Shown: piece by piece, positions 37,919 through 44,875 of the stretch
How positions within the stretch are numbered: the stretch's first letter is position 1
Layout of the letters: each line of letters begins with the position of its first letter
NCBI GenBank assembly: GCA_025359065.1
Contig: JANYHM010000076.1
Coordinates: 46,224 to 110,223, forward strand
DNA length: 64,000 nt
Reading direction: 5' to 3'
Source of the DNA: Synechococcales cyanobacterium GL140_1_metabinner_5_sub
GTDB taxonomy: Bacteria; Cyanobacteriota; Cyanobacteriia; Cyanobacteriales; Chamaesiphonaceae
Program-made: the position numbers and the translations under genes
The notes under the pieces: generated by a model
Told to the model about the DNA's origin: nothing
Databases searched by the model: none
The model's input: the letters and a program-made list of their open reading frames with translations, nothing else

Positions 37919-38190
37919 GCAGGCTTCCTCTGGCTGCGGCTGCCAAAACGGAAAACTGATCGATGTCCAATCCGAATCACCCATGGCTGAGCATCGGGTT
38001 CACGTTCATAAAGTCGATCAACTGCTGCCATTGACGTATCAGCTACCTCAAAGGCTCCTGTTTCGATGTCGATCGCCACAATTTTCCCGTGATTGCCTTC
38101 TTCGACCTGTGATCGAATCCGAGCTTCATAGAGCGCATCACCTCGTTGGGCAAACTCTTCTTTGCTATGGCGGGGCTGTCGTACTGTCAT
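37915..38190 (-). CDS. Small protein paired with retropepsin-like protease (copy A)
   Basis: 91 residues when started at MTVRQPRHSKEEFAQRGDAL (38190), the conserved family start in cyanobacteria; an in-frame ATG at 38223 is also possible. It contains KIVAIDIETGAFEVADTSMAAVDRL, seen in this family that typically precedes a clan AA protease gene. Function is unknown; it may be an antitoxin-like or substrate partner. It is 93% identical at the start to the copy at 39681-39956. Confidence 0.72.
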   Translation of the reverse strand: MTVRQPRHSKEEFAQRGDALYEARIRSQVEEGNHGKIVAIDIETGAFEVADTSMAAVDRLYEREPDAQPWVIRIGHRSVFRFGSRSQRKPA

Positions 38191-38364
38191 TGGCTTGATC
38201 TCTTTGCGACTTAACCATTCCATTTTAGCTCAGGGCGGTGATCTCTGGTGTCAAAGTAGAACCTAGCACTGACTAACATGAGCATCGATCTGGCGTTGGG
38301 TCAGCCTCTGTTACCAGTATTCCAGGGGTGACGGATTCAACAGGAATCTTATGTCGGTCTAACG
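38122..38364. repeat. Near-identical 243-bp block, copy 1
   Basis: Covers the 5' part of the paired-protein gene, its upstream leader and the boundary of attC 2. The other copy is at 39888-40130 (offset 1766) and differs at only a few positions. Outside the block the two cassettes diverge clearly. Confidence 0.88.
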
Positions 38365-38445
38365 TTCCCGTTCACCCGCTGGTAACAATCTTTTTGATTC
38401 ACTAGAAGGCCATCAGCACAGTCGGGTACAACGGGCTTGTTAGGC
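38357..38445 (-). repeat. attC-like site 2
   Basis: Ends GTCTAAC (38357-38363) and GTTAGGC (38439-38445); inner boxes CCCGTTC / ACAACGGG are complementary. 89 bp. The stop codon of brnA (38440-38442) lies within the right core. On the minus strand the site lies between brnA and the paired-protein cassette. Confidence 0.85.
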
Positions 38446-38718
38446 TGACTGACGTATGTCAGCAACGTTTTTCTGAGCTTCTGCATAGATGCGCAACGCC
38501 GCAGCCATATGTTGCTCAGCTTCTTCGCCTTTCGACTGGAACCACGACAATGTTTCAGAATCAACACGAATAGCAACAGTTGCTAAAGAGGAAGAGGGCA
38601 TTCGCAATTTTGCAGTTAAGAAAAACTTATCCGTAAGGGGTGGGATATCAGACGTGTCAATTTCATCATCCGACATTGCGTCAATTCTATCCCAATCCGT
38701 TCTTGAGGTGTTGTTCAT
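38440..38718 (-). CDS. brnA: BrnA-type antitoxin (cassette gene)
   Basis: 92 residues from the ATG at 38718 with AAAGGAG upstream; it overlaps brnT by 32 bases. It has the typical BrnA N-terminus (TSRTDWDRIDAMSDDEIDTSDIPPL) and a ribbon-helix-helix C-terminal part (LATVAIRVDSETLSWFQSKGEE). It neutralises BrnT and autoregulates the operon. Its stop codon lies in the attC right core, a pattern seen in integron cassettes. Confidence 0.87.
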   Translation of the reverse strand: MNNTSRTDWDRIDAMSDDEIDTSDIPPLTDKFFLTAKLRMPSSSLATVAIRVDSETLSWFQSKGEEAEQHMAAALRIYAEAQKNVADIRQSA

Positions 38719-38974
38719 AATTTCTCCTTTCATAGGATAGAGCTTTTCTGAGTGAAATAATACGAACTGTTTGCCCATCAGGCTCGGTGTAAATTACTAC
38801 CACCACACGCCCATCTAGTAGTCCAGCCCCAATCCATCGATCTTCGCCATAGTCGTCACGCTGATCAAGCTCGACTGCCATAGGCAAGTCAAAGATGCGA
38901 TAAGCGTCGGAAAAATCAAAGCCATGCTTATCAATATTAGCTTTATTTTTCCTTTCGTTCCACTCAAATTTCAT
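38687..38974 (-). CDS. brnT: BrnT-type toxin (cassette gene)
   Basis: 95 residues from the ATG at 38974 with GGTGAG upstream. It has MKFEWNERKNKANIDKHGFDF and the C-terminal VRIISLRKALSYERRNYEQ, hallmarks of BrnT RNase toxins. It precedes brnA, as in the usual brnTA order. A toxin-antitoxin pair of this kind in an integron probably protects the array against loss. Confidence 0.88.
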   Translation of the reverse strand: MKFEWNERKNKANIDKHGFDFSDAYRIFDLPMAVELDQRDDYGEDRWIGAGLLDGRVVVVIYTEPDGQTVRIISLRKALSYERRNYEQHLKNGLG

Positions 38975-39002
38975 GTTGCTAAACTCACCACCTTTCGCCC
39001 AG

Positions 39003-39031
39003 AGTATCAGAAGACTACCGAGTGGAGTCAA
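39003..39031 (-). promoter_or_regulatory. Predicted promoter of brnTA
   Basis: On the minus strand TTGACT (39026-39031) and GATACT (39003-39008) are 17 bases apart, about 29 bases before the brnT start. Own promoters are expected for toxin-antitoxin cassettes, which do not depend on the integron promoter. Confidence 0.7.
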
Positions 39032-39105
39032 GTCTCAGCCAAAGAATCTTTACACTGTAAAATTCAGCATTAACTGACGTGAGCGTAGATTTTTTGGGTA
39101 GTAAC

Positions 39106-39156
39106 TTAAAGCAGTATAAAACCACAATGATTGGCACCATGATTTAGATCAGACAT
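39106..39156 (-). CDS. Possible 16-residue leader ORF in the brnTA cassette
   Basis: MSDLNHGANHCGFILL, with AAGGAG seven bases before its ATG. It starts 57 bases after the attC boundary. It may be a short leader peptide, a truncated gene or chance. Too short for a confident call. Confidence 0.3.
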   Translation of the reverse strand: MSDLNHGANHCGFILL

Positions 39157-39212
39157 AGCAAATCTCCTTAAATTAACAAAGGCTTAATGCTAGTTTGACG
39201 ATGAACATTTCA

Positions 39213-39297
39213 GCCTAACGTTCCGGTTGAGCAGCAGCAGATAAATCGGGATGAAGGGAAAGACTCTCAACTGTCCGCTCCAACCGGCTTGTTAGAC
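39213..39297 (-). repeat. attC-like site 3
   Basis: Ends GCCTAAC (39213-39219) and GTTAGAC (39291-39297); inner boxes TTCCGGTTGAGC and GCTCCAACCGG are complementary. 85 bp. This is the cleanest of the four sites. On the minus strand it starts GTCTAACAAGCCGG, as in conventional attC orientation after a gene. Confidence 0.9.
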
Positions 39298-39312
39298 TGC
39301 AATCGACCAAGA

Positions 39313-39684
39313 TCATGAGAGTAGCTTGATTGTCACGTCGCCACCTTCAACGGTCTGGATGTGCAAGTCATAGCCATAAAGCAAACTAATTCCAACTAGT
39401 GGATCGGTTTCAGCTTCATTAATGGGAATGTCACGATATTCCCCATCCCAGATGACTTTGGCAGCGTAGACCTCGAAAGTTACTTCACTGCCATCACCCA
39501 GTGTGCCCCGATCGATCCCTGTCCAAGACAAATTCAACTCGGCAATAATCTCACTTGGTAGGCTTAAGAATCCAGTGTACCCCGTGTCTATGACGGCAGT
39601 GATCAGTTTTGTCTGACGGCTTTCATTGACAATGACTAGCGAAATTGTGGCCTCACGGTTTCTACTTACTACACCGTGAATCAT
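39313..39684 (-). CDS. Clan AA retropepsin-like aspartic protease (cassette copy B)
   Basis: 123 residues. Motif AVIDTGYTGFLSLP (Asp33-Thr-Gly) and PLVGISLLYG. About half of the residues match copy A (37547-37918), with the same length. ATGA overlap with the partner gene is retained. The stop is 16 bases from attC site 3. Predicted soluble; a dimer would be needed for activity. Confidence 0.83.
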   Translation of the reverse strand: MIHGVVSRNREATISLVIVNESRQTKLITAVIDTGYTGFLSLPSEIIAELNLSWTGIDRGTLGDGSEVTFEVYAAKVIWDGEYRDIPINEAETDPLVGISLLYGYDLHIQTVEGGDVTIKLLS

Positions 39685-39956
39685 AGAGTTTTTCTGAGGC
39701 TGCGCGCGCCAAAGCGATCAACTGCTCGATGCCCAATGCGGACAATCCAAGGCTGGGCATCTGGAAAACGTTCAAACAGGCGATCGGTAGCAGGCAGTAT
39801 GTCGTCTGCCACTTCAAAGGCTCCGGTTTCAATGTCGATCGCCACAATCTTGCCATGATTGCCTTCTTCGACTTGCGATCGAATCTGAGCTTCATAGAGC
39901 GCATCACCTCGTTGGGCAAACTCTTCTTTGCTATGGCGGGGCTGTCGTACTGTCAT
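39681..39956 (-). CDS. Small protein paired with retropepsin-like protease (copy B)
   Basis: 91 residues when started at MTVRQPRHSKEEFAQRGDAL (39956); an ATG at 39989 is in frame. The first about 25 residues are identical to copy A, after which similarity drops, ending IGHRAVDRFGARSLRKTL. Its stop overlaps the protease start. Function unknown, as in copy A. Confidence 0.72.
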   Translation of the reverse strand: MTVRQPRHSKEEFAQRGDALYEAQIRSQVEEGNHGKIVAIDIETGAFEVADDILPATDRLFERFPDAQPWIVRIGHRAVDRFGARSLRKTL

Positions 39957-40130
39957 TGGCTTGACCTCTTTGCGACTTAACCATTCCATTTTAGCTCAGG
40001 GCGGTGATCTCTGGTGTCAAAGTAGAACCTAGCAATGACTAACATGAGCATCGATCTGGCGTTGGGTCAGCCTCTGTTACCAGTATTCCAGGGGTGACAG
40101 ATTCAACAGGAATCTTATGTCGGTCTAACG
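39888..40130. repeat. Near-identical 243-bp block, copy 2
   Basis: Copy of 38122-38364 with a handful of differences. It ends in the left core of attC site 4. The block contains the upstream leader of the paired-protein gene with a TTGACA box (minus strand, near 40016). Confidence 0.88.
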
Positions 40131-40214
40131 GCCTGCGCTTCACCGGACGGCAATGGAGTTTGCTACACAACTAATAGCGTATGCCACCGTTCCGCGTGCA
40201 AGCGCTTGTTAGCT
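40123..40214 (-). repeat. attC-like site 4
   Basis: Ends GTCTAAC (40123-40129) and GTTAGCT (40208-40214); inner GCGCTT / AAGCGC boxes. 92 bp. The stop codon of the receiver-like gene (40209-40211) is inside the right core. Confidence 0.82.
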
Positions 40215-40916
40215 GGTGGTGTCTGGAGTCAGCTCATCAAGAATAGCTCGAAGGTCTGTCGGGGATGAAGTCATAGAATGTCCGCCTAGCTCCCTGACTT
40301 GTTCTTGAAACTGACTTGCCTTTTGACTAGAACAATAAAAAACATAAGGCACAATCGCATGTTTTTGGCGGGTTTCTTTAAGTAAATTTACACCCGCATT
40401 TTCAATATATTGCCCCCTTTCCGTTCGTCCCATGTCAGAAAGGATTAATCGATAGTTACTCTTGCTAAGTTTTGATAGGGCATCGGATGTACTTACAGCT
40501 AAATCTACTCGATAACCTCTACTTTGCAGGAGATCGATGAAGTAGCTATTATTTTTCGGATTGTCATCAACCCACAACACGGCATTTGAATGAGATACAG
40601 ATGATCTAATTTCTGTTGATGGTGATGAAAAATCTGGCGGCTCTGTAAATTCGACTTCGGGGGATACTCCAAATCCCTCGACTTTTTTGCGTAGTTCAAT
40701 CACTTGTTCTTGCAGATCAGTAATAAATTTTTGCTGTTGCTGGTTAGCTTCTTTCATTGAGAGCTTTTGACCAGCCACTTCTATCTCAAACTCCCGATTT
40801 TTTGCGGACTCAATTAAAGATGAAATCTGACGGCGGTAAGAGAAAATCACGTAGAAAACAATAGCAGGCCATGCCGAGGATGCCAATGCTTCAATGAGTT
40901 TTATAATTGAATCCAT
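40209..40916 (-). CDS. Membrane-anchored receiver-like protein (first cassette)
   Basis: 235 residues. One N-terminal transmembrane segment (about 8-27), a coiled-coil/linker (about 50-85), a Ser/Pro-rich hinge, and a C-terminal receiver-like domain: VLWVDDNP with D117-D118, the phosphoacceptor position LILSDMGR (Asp161) and YVFYCSS (S196/S197). The conserved C-terminal Lys of receivers is not present; the corresponding place reads SMTSSP. It is the cassette nearest the integrase and its stop is within attC site 4. No kinase gene is nearby. Receiver-like signalling from a membrane anchor is inferred. Confidence 0.7.
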   Translation of the reverse strand: MDSIIKLIEALASSAWPAIVFYVIFSYRRQISSLIESAKNREFEIEVAGQKLSMKEANQQQQKFITDLQEQVIELRKKVEGFGVSPEVEFTEPPDFSSPSTEIRSSVSHSNAVLWVDDNPKNNSYFIDLLQSRGYRVDLAVSTSDALSKLSKSNYRLILSDMGRTERGQYIENAGVNLLKETRQKHAIVPYVFYCSSQKASQFQEQVRELGGHSMTSSPTDLRAILDELTPDTTS

Positions 40917-40969
40917 TTGAATCCATTAATGGAATTATTATCAGCTAACTACTCATTAGACTGATGGTA

Positions 40970-41107
40970 TTCCGCCTAACACCCCAAAACAGGATCATAG
41001 ACAGAAATGTTTCTGCCTAACACACCTAAAAACGGGTATTAGACGGAAATATGTCTGCCCAATACCCTTGATCAGCATATTAGGCAGACAAGATTCAGCA
41101 TAACACC
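40970..41107. repeat. attI-like block of four ~41-bp semi-palindromic repeats
   Basis: Units begin at 40970, 41011, 41053 and 41094 (spacing 41, 42, 41). Each starts (T/G)TC(C/T)GCCTAACAC or a close variant (the fourth is TTCAGCATAACAC), and the first three carry an ATTAGAC/ATAGAC/ATTAGGC half in inverted orientation. In unit 3 the 7-bp arms GTCTGCC/GGCAGAC are perfect. The position, between the first cassette and the integrase start, is where attI is expected. The fourth unit is partial. Confidence 0.75.
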
Positions 41108-41175
41108 CTATTTGTTTTAGCGAAGTAGAACTGTAAAATCTTTACAAATCTAGTAGTTCGTTTGTTTTAATTGCT

Positions 41176-41481
41176 ATGGAAACCCCACCTAGAAAATTGC
41201 TTGATCAAGTCCGTGATGTCATCCGCCTCAAGCATTACTCCTACCGTACAGAGCAAACCTACGTCCAGTGGATTCGACGTTACATTCTGTTTCATAACAA
41301 ACGTCACCCTAAAGATATGGGTGTTCCAGAAATTGAAGCTTTTCTGACTTACTTGGCTCAACAAGAAAATGTTGCTGCTTCAACTCAGAATCAGGCTTTC
41401 AGCTCCCTATTATTTCTCTACCGGCACGTTCTAAACATACAAGTTGTTGATCCGCTAGACTCAACCGCTATCAATATCTAA
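41176..41481 (+). pseudogene. intI: Integron integrase (IntI-type tyrosine recombinase), truncated after N-terminal domain
   Basis: 101 residues: the N-terminal SAM-like core-binding domain (LLDQVRDVIRLKHYSYRTEQTYVQWIRRYILFHNKRHP, FLTYLAQQENVAASTQNQAFSSLLFLYRHVL) that is typical of IntI. The catalytic domain with Arg...His-x-x-Arg...Tyr is absent. The frame ends in TAA at 41479-41481, inside the end of the RNase D-like gene of the opposite strand. It is divergent from the cassette array, as in integrons. The gene is not expected to produce an active recombinase. Upstream is the attI-like repeat block. Confidence 0.85.
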
Positions 41482-42104
41482 TGGTGAGAAAAAATATCGC
41501 CATATTGCAAAATATCCAGCGAAACCATCGTGGGTAAAGCTGCAAAGCACTGCTGTGCCAAATCCCAACGGTCTTCCCGCTGAAGCATCACAGTCAGCTT
41601 ATCCTTTACACTGATTAAATACCGTACATCATTAGCGGCATAGCTTAACTGTGCTTCCGATAAATTTGCGGCATTGCCCCAATCCGAAGACTGAGAAGAT
41701 TTATCTAGCTCTACTCCTTCGAGCTGAAAAACTAAATCCTTCAGACCATGCTTGGGAGAATAGGTGCGAACGAGCTTACTAGCAATTTTGGTGCAAAAAA
41801 TTGGATTGGTTTCAATACCCAACCGGTGGCGGAGTTGTGCCACATCAAAACGAGCAAAGTGAAATACTTTAGTAATTTGCGGCGCAGTCATCAGCTTCGC
41901 TAGCAATGGAGCCTCAGTCTGGTCTTTGGCAATGCGGATAATAGTAACGAGTCCGGGAGCGCAAAGCTGAACCAGGCAAAGCCGATCGCGCTGATAATTT
42001 AAGCCCATCGTCTCGGTGTCTACGGCTACCGACGATGCTTGCAGGTATCGATCGAGCAACGCAGCATCTAAATCTCGATCATAAACTTGAAAATCTTCGG
42101 TCAT
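41478..42104 (-). CDS. 3'-5' exonuclease (RNase D-like)
   Basis: 208 residues from the ATG at 42104 (a GTG immediately before it is also possible). The DEDDy exonuclease motifs are VAVDTETMG (Exo I), FHFARFDVAQL (Exo II) and YAANDVRYL (Exo III). There is no C-terminal HRDC domain, as in short cyanobacterial RNase D-like enzymes. The substrate (tRNA precursor or other RNA) is inferred. Its stop overlaps the truncated integrase end by four bases on the opposite strand. Confidence 0.9.
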   Translation of the reverse strand: MTEDFQVYDRDLDAALLDRYLQASSVAVDTETMGLNYQRDRLCLVQLCAPGLVTIIRIAKDQTEAPLLAKLMTAPQITKVFHFARFDVAQLRHRLGIETNPIFCTKIASKLVRTYSPKHGLKDLVFQLEGVELDKSSQSSDWGNAANLSEAQLSYAANDVRYLISVKDKLTVMLQREDRWDLAQQCFAALPTMVSLDILQYGDIFSHH

Positions 42105-42175
42105 CACTGGCTATCCAAAGGGTATCTACAGTAAGATATCATCCCAGATTCCAGATAAAAACTTTTACGAAGAGC

Positions 42176-42331
42176 TTAGCCGAACCAGTGAGAATGCTTG
42201 GGAGATTTTTCAGCATGTTGGATAACAATGTATCCCACATAGCTCAAACCCATTAATATCAAACAGGAGTAAAGGTAAGCGCTGAAGAAAACGCGGACAG
42301 TAGTAGCAACAGACAGTTCTTGAAACAGCAT
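42176..42331 (-). CDS. Possible 51-residue single-helix membrane protein
   Basis: The ATG at 42331 opens a frame of 51 codons. It contains one strong hydrophobic helix (VFFSAYLYSCLILMGLSYVGYIV) and a short C-terminal tail (QHAEKSPKHSHWFG). It precedes the RNase D-like gene by 71 bases on the same strand. The ribosome-binding site is weak, so this is a candidate only. It is similar in size and style to the small photosynthetic membrane proteins, but I do not recognise it. Confidence 0.4.
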   Translation of the reverse strand: MLFQELSVATTVRVFFSAYLYSCLILMGLSYVGYIVIQHAEKSPKHSHWFG

Positions 42332-42607
42332 ACAGGTTAACCTAGGGCCGTTGATTAATAGAATGAAGTTCGATCAATCGATCATGTTCCTTATTACAGG
42401 GGTTCGACTGTGATTTCCGACATCCAAGGTTAAAAAATTATAAAACTTTTTCCCTCACTGCTAAATTGTACCCTTGATCACCAAAATTTACTTTACATTT
42501 TGTAATGATTTGCGCTTTTAATTATTCTTTTCTCAAAATCAAAAGATCGCTCTTATTTTACTTTTAAAATAGAGAAATAGCTTACTATAGTAATATTAAA
42601 AATCCCT
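42332..42607. other. AT-rich intergenic region before the helicase gene
   Basis: About 275 bases; the last 120 are very AT-rich and hold the helicase promoter presumably. No further feature seen. Confidence 0.4.
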
Positions 42608-44866
42608 ATGAACACCAACTCACAAGAGCTACAGAGAATTGGCATTGAGAAACTGCGCCAAAGTCTCAGAGAAGGCCAACAGGCTCTTTGTAACTGGAAA
42701 ACTGGTGCCTTGGCGGTTTCTGCCGTTCCTGGTGCGGGGAAGTCTCACAGTATGGCAGTGGCAGCGGCCATTACCATAGCCAGCCAAAAGCTGCACCAAA
42801 AAAGAAAGCTAATTATTGTCACTCTCACCCGGTCAGCAGCGGCCAACATCAAAAAGAAAATCGACGATCGATTACGCGATCTGGGTTTACCACCCACCGG
42901 CTACAGTGTCAGCACTATTCACAGCTTGGCCTGGAACATCGCCAACAGCTATCCAGAACTATCTTTGGTGGATACAAACAATCGGACAGTCATCACTCCC
43001 CAGCCCAACCATAAGCTGGTGAGGACAGTGGTCGATCGCTGGTTGCCAAAGAATCCCGATCGATACAAAACTCTCTTGGCGGGGATGGGCTTTGATGGGG
43101 AAGAAACCGAAAGAATGCGGCGACAGTCGGCCATTAAGAGTGATTTATTGCCCAATTTGGCTTTGGTGACAGTGAGCGAAGCCAAAAGCTCTGGGATTTC
43201 CACGATAGAGCTATGGAAAATTGCAGCCCAGAGTAATGATGAATACGACATTTTAAATATCTGCGCCGGTCTGTACGAAGAATATCAAAGCCTCTTGACC
43301 GAAATGCGCTACCTAGACCATGACGAAATGATTTTGGGAGCCTTGCGAGTTCTAGAGAACCCGGCGGCTTGTAAGCGCTGGCAAAGCCAGGTGTATGGAG
43401 TATTTGAAGACGAAGCTCAGGATTCTAGTCCACTTCAGTTTGAGTTGCTACAAATATTGGCTGGCGGTGCCGAAAACCCCAACTTAATTCGGGTTGGCGA
43501 TCCGAACCAATCGATTAACTCTAGCTACACCTCGGCTGACCCGACAGATTTTCGGGATTTTTGCGATCGATGTGCCAACAACGACAAACTAGCCAGAATG
43601 ACCCAGGCCGGACGTAGCGCTCCAGAAATTATCGCAGCAGCAAATCATCTATTGCACTGGAGCAATCGCACTTTCCATCCCGATGCGACGAAAGAAGAAC
43701 TGGGTAAAGTATTCTGGGCGCAAGATATTCAGAAAGTAGAATTAGATGATCCTCAACCCAACCCGATCGCCATTGGTCGAGGCATTGAGATTCATCGTCC
43801 CCAAACTATTTTTCAATCGATCGAGCAAATTGGCGAAAAAATCATTGGCTTGCATGAGCAAGATCCTGATCTGAGTATGGCCATCTTAGTCCGGGATAAC
43901 CGTCAAGCTAAGTTTGTGCGAGAAAAGTTAGGGGAAATATTGAAAGGTCGATCGGAGATTAAAATCAGCGCGGCTAGCAGCGGCGATCGGGCATCTCAAA
44001 TTCCGCAAGATATGTTGCAGTTACTGCAATTCATTGCTCGTCCCCATTCTCCAGATAATCTCAAAAAAGCTTTGGACGTGTTGTTGGAACGCAAATTAAT
44101 TGCCGCCCAAGATACTAATTTTTTGGCGATTTTACCCGAGCGCTTTTTATACCCCCACCAAAACGATCCACCAATTCCGCCAAATGCGGTAGTAGCCCAG
44201 ACCTATTGCCGAGAATTAATTGGTGCCAGGACTAACCTGCCCCATTTTCAGTTAATTAGTTATTTGGCAGATAAATTAGAATATCAGGCGATGGAATTAG
44301 CGACAGCCGATAAGTTATCAGAGCTGGTGGCGAAGCAGACTTTTGGGAATAATTCAATTGAAGCAAGCATCGCGGCTTTACAAGAAACTGTGCTGTCTGA
44401 GAGATTCGCCAATATCGACGAAGAATCACAAGATGCCTACACAGCTACGGGTCAAGTAACTATATTGACTATGCACAAATCGAAGGGATTAGATTGGGAT
44501 GCAGTATTTCTGCCATTCTTGAGCGAAGATATTATTCCTGGTACATCTTGGATTCCTATTAGCCAACAGTTTTTAGGAGACTTCAACATCGGCGAAGTTG
44601 CCCGCACCAAAATCCGCGCCCATGCTCATCACAGAGAGGTACCATCGACAGTAGAAGCCTATAACCGGGCTAAGTTTCTCAAAAGTGCCGAATCGTTACG
44701 ACTACTTTATGTAGCTATGACCAGAGCAAAGAAACTATTGTGGATGGCCGCAGAGCGAGAGGCACCATTTAGTTGGAGCAGCTTTGATCACACTAATGCT
44801 CGATCGAAACTTAGCCCCAAAACACCATCACCGGCAATTTTAGAACTAGAAAAATTTCTGCGCTAG
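42608..44866 (+). CDS. UvrD/Rep-family DNA helicase
   Basis: 752 residues. Walker A is AVPGAGKS (39-46); further superfamily 1A motifs are FEDEAQD (motif II), GDPNQSI (III), VTILTMHKSKGLDWD (V) and LLYVAMTRAKKLLW (VI). It lacks the C-terminal nuclease region of RecB/AddA. It should unwind DNA using ATP. Downstream on the opposite strand is an excisionase-like regulator with a nine-base gap between the stop codons. Confidence 0.92.
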   Translation: MNTNSQELQRIGIEKLRQSLREGQQALCNWKTGALAVSAVPGAGKSHSMAVAAAITIASQKLHQKRKLIIVTLTRSAAANIKKKIDDRLRDLGLPPTGYSVSTIHSLAWNIANSYPELSLVDTNNRTVITPQPNHKLVRTVVDRWLPKNPDRYKTLLAGMGFDGEETERMRRQSAIKSDLLPNLALVTVSEAKSSGISTIELWKIAAQSNDEYDILNICAGLYEEYQSLLTEMRYLDHDEMILGALRVLENPAACKRWQSQVYGVFEDEAQDSSPLQFELLQILAGGAENPNLIRVGDPNQSINSSYTSADPTDFRDFCDRCANNDKLARMTQAGRSAPEIIAAANHLLHWSNRTFHPDATKEELGKVFWAQDIQKVELDDPQPNPIAIGRGIEIHRPQTIFQSIEQIGEKIIGLHEQDPDLSMAILVRDNRQAKFVREKLGEILKGRSEIKISAASSGDRASQIPQDMLQLLQFIARPHSPDNLKKALDVLLERKLIAAQDTNFLAILPERFLYPHQNDPPIPPNAVVAQTYCRELIGARTNLPHFQLISYLADKLEYQAMELATADKLSELVAKQTFGNNSIEASIAALQETVLSERFANIDEESQDAYTATGQVTILTMHKSKGLDWDAVFLPFLSEDIIPGTSWIPISQQFLGDFNIGEVARTKIRAHAHHREVPSTVEAYNRAKFLKSAESLRLLYVAMTRAKKLLWMAAEREAPFSWSSFDHTNARSKLSPKTPSPAILELEKFLR

Positions 44867-44875
44867 CTACATCAT

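Larger units (their letters stand above)
36762..41107 (-). mobile_element. Chromosomal integron cassette array (attC sites, cargo and attI-like region)
   Basis: A stretch bounded by hisF on the left and the truncated integrase on the right. All cassette genes are on the minus strand, i.e. transcribed away from the integrase. Four attC-like sites of 85-92 bp share RYYYAAC...GTTRRRY ends with inner inverted boxes: 37439-37523, 38357-38445, 39213-39297 and 40123-40214. A core-like ATCTAAC at 36762-36768 next to hisF may mark the far boundary. Right of the last cassette is a block of 41-bp repeats at 40970-41107. The integrase gene is divergent at 41176-41481, as in canonical integrons. No mobility by the encoded integrase is expected. 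Confidence 0.8.

Noticed and set aside
40928..40969. A fifth 41-bp unit left of the attI-like block
   Set aside because: It has a TAAC and a TTAG motif but their distance (10 rather than about 21) does not match the other units.
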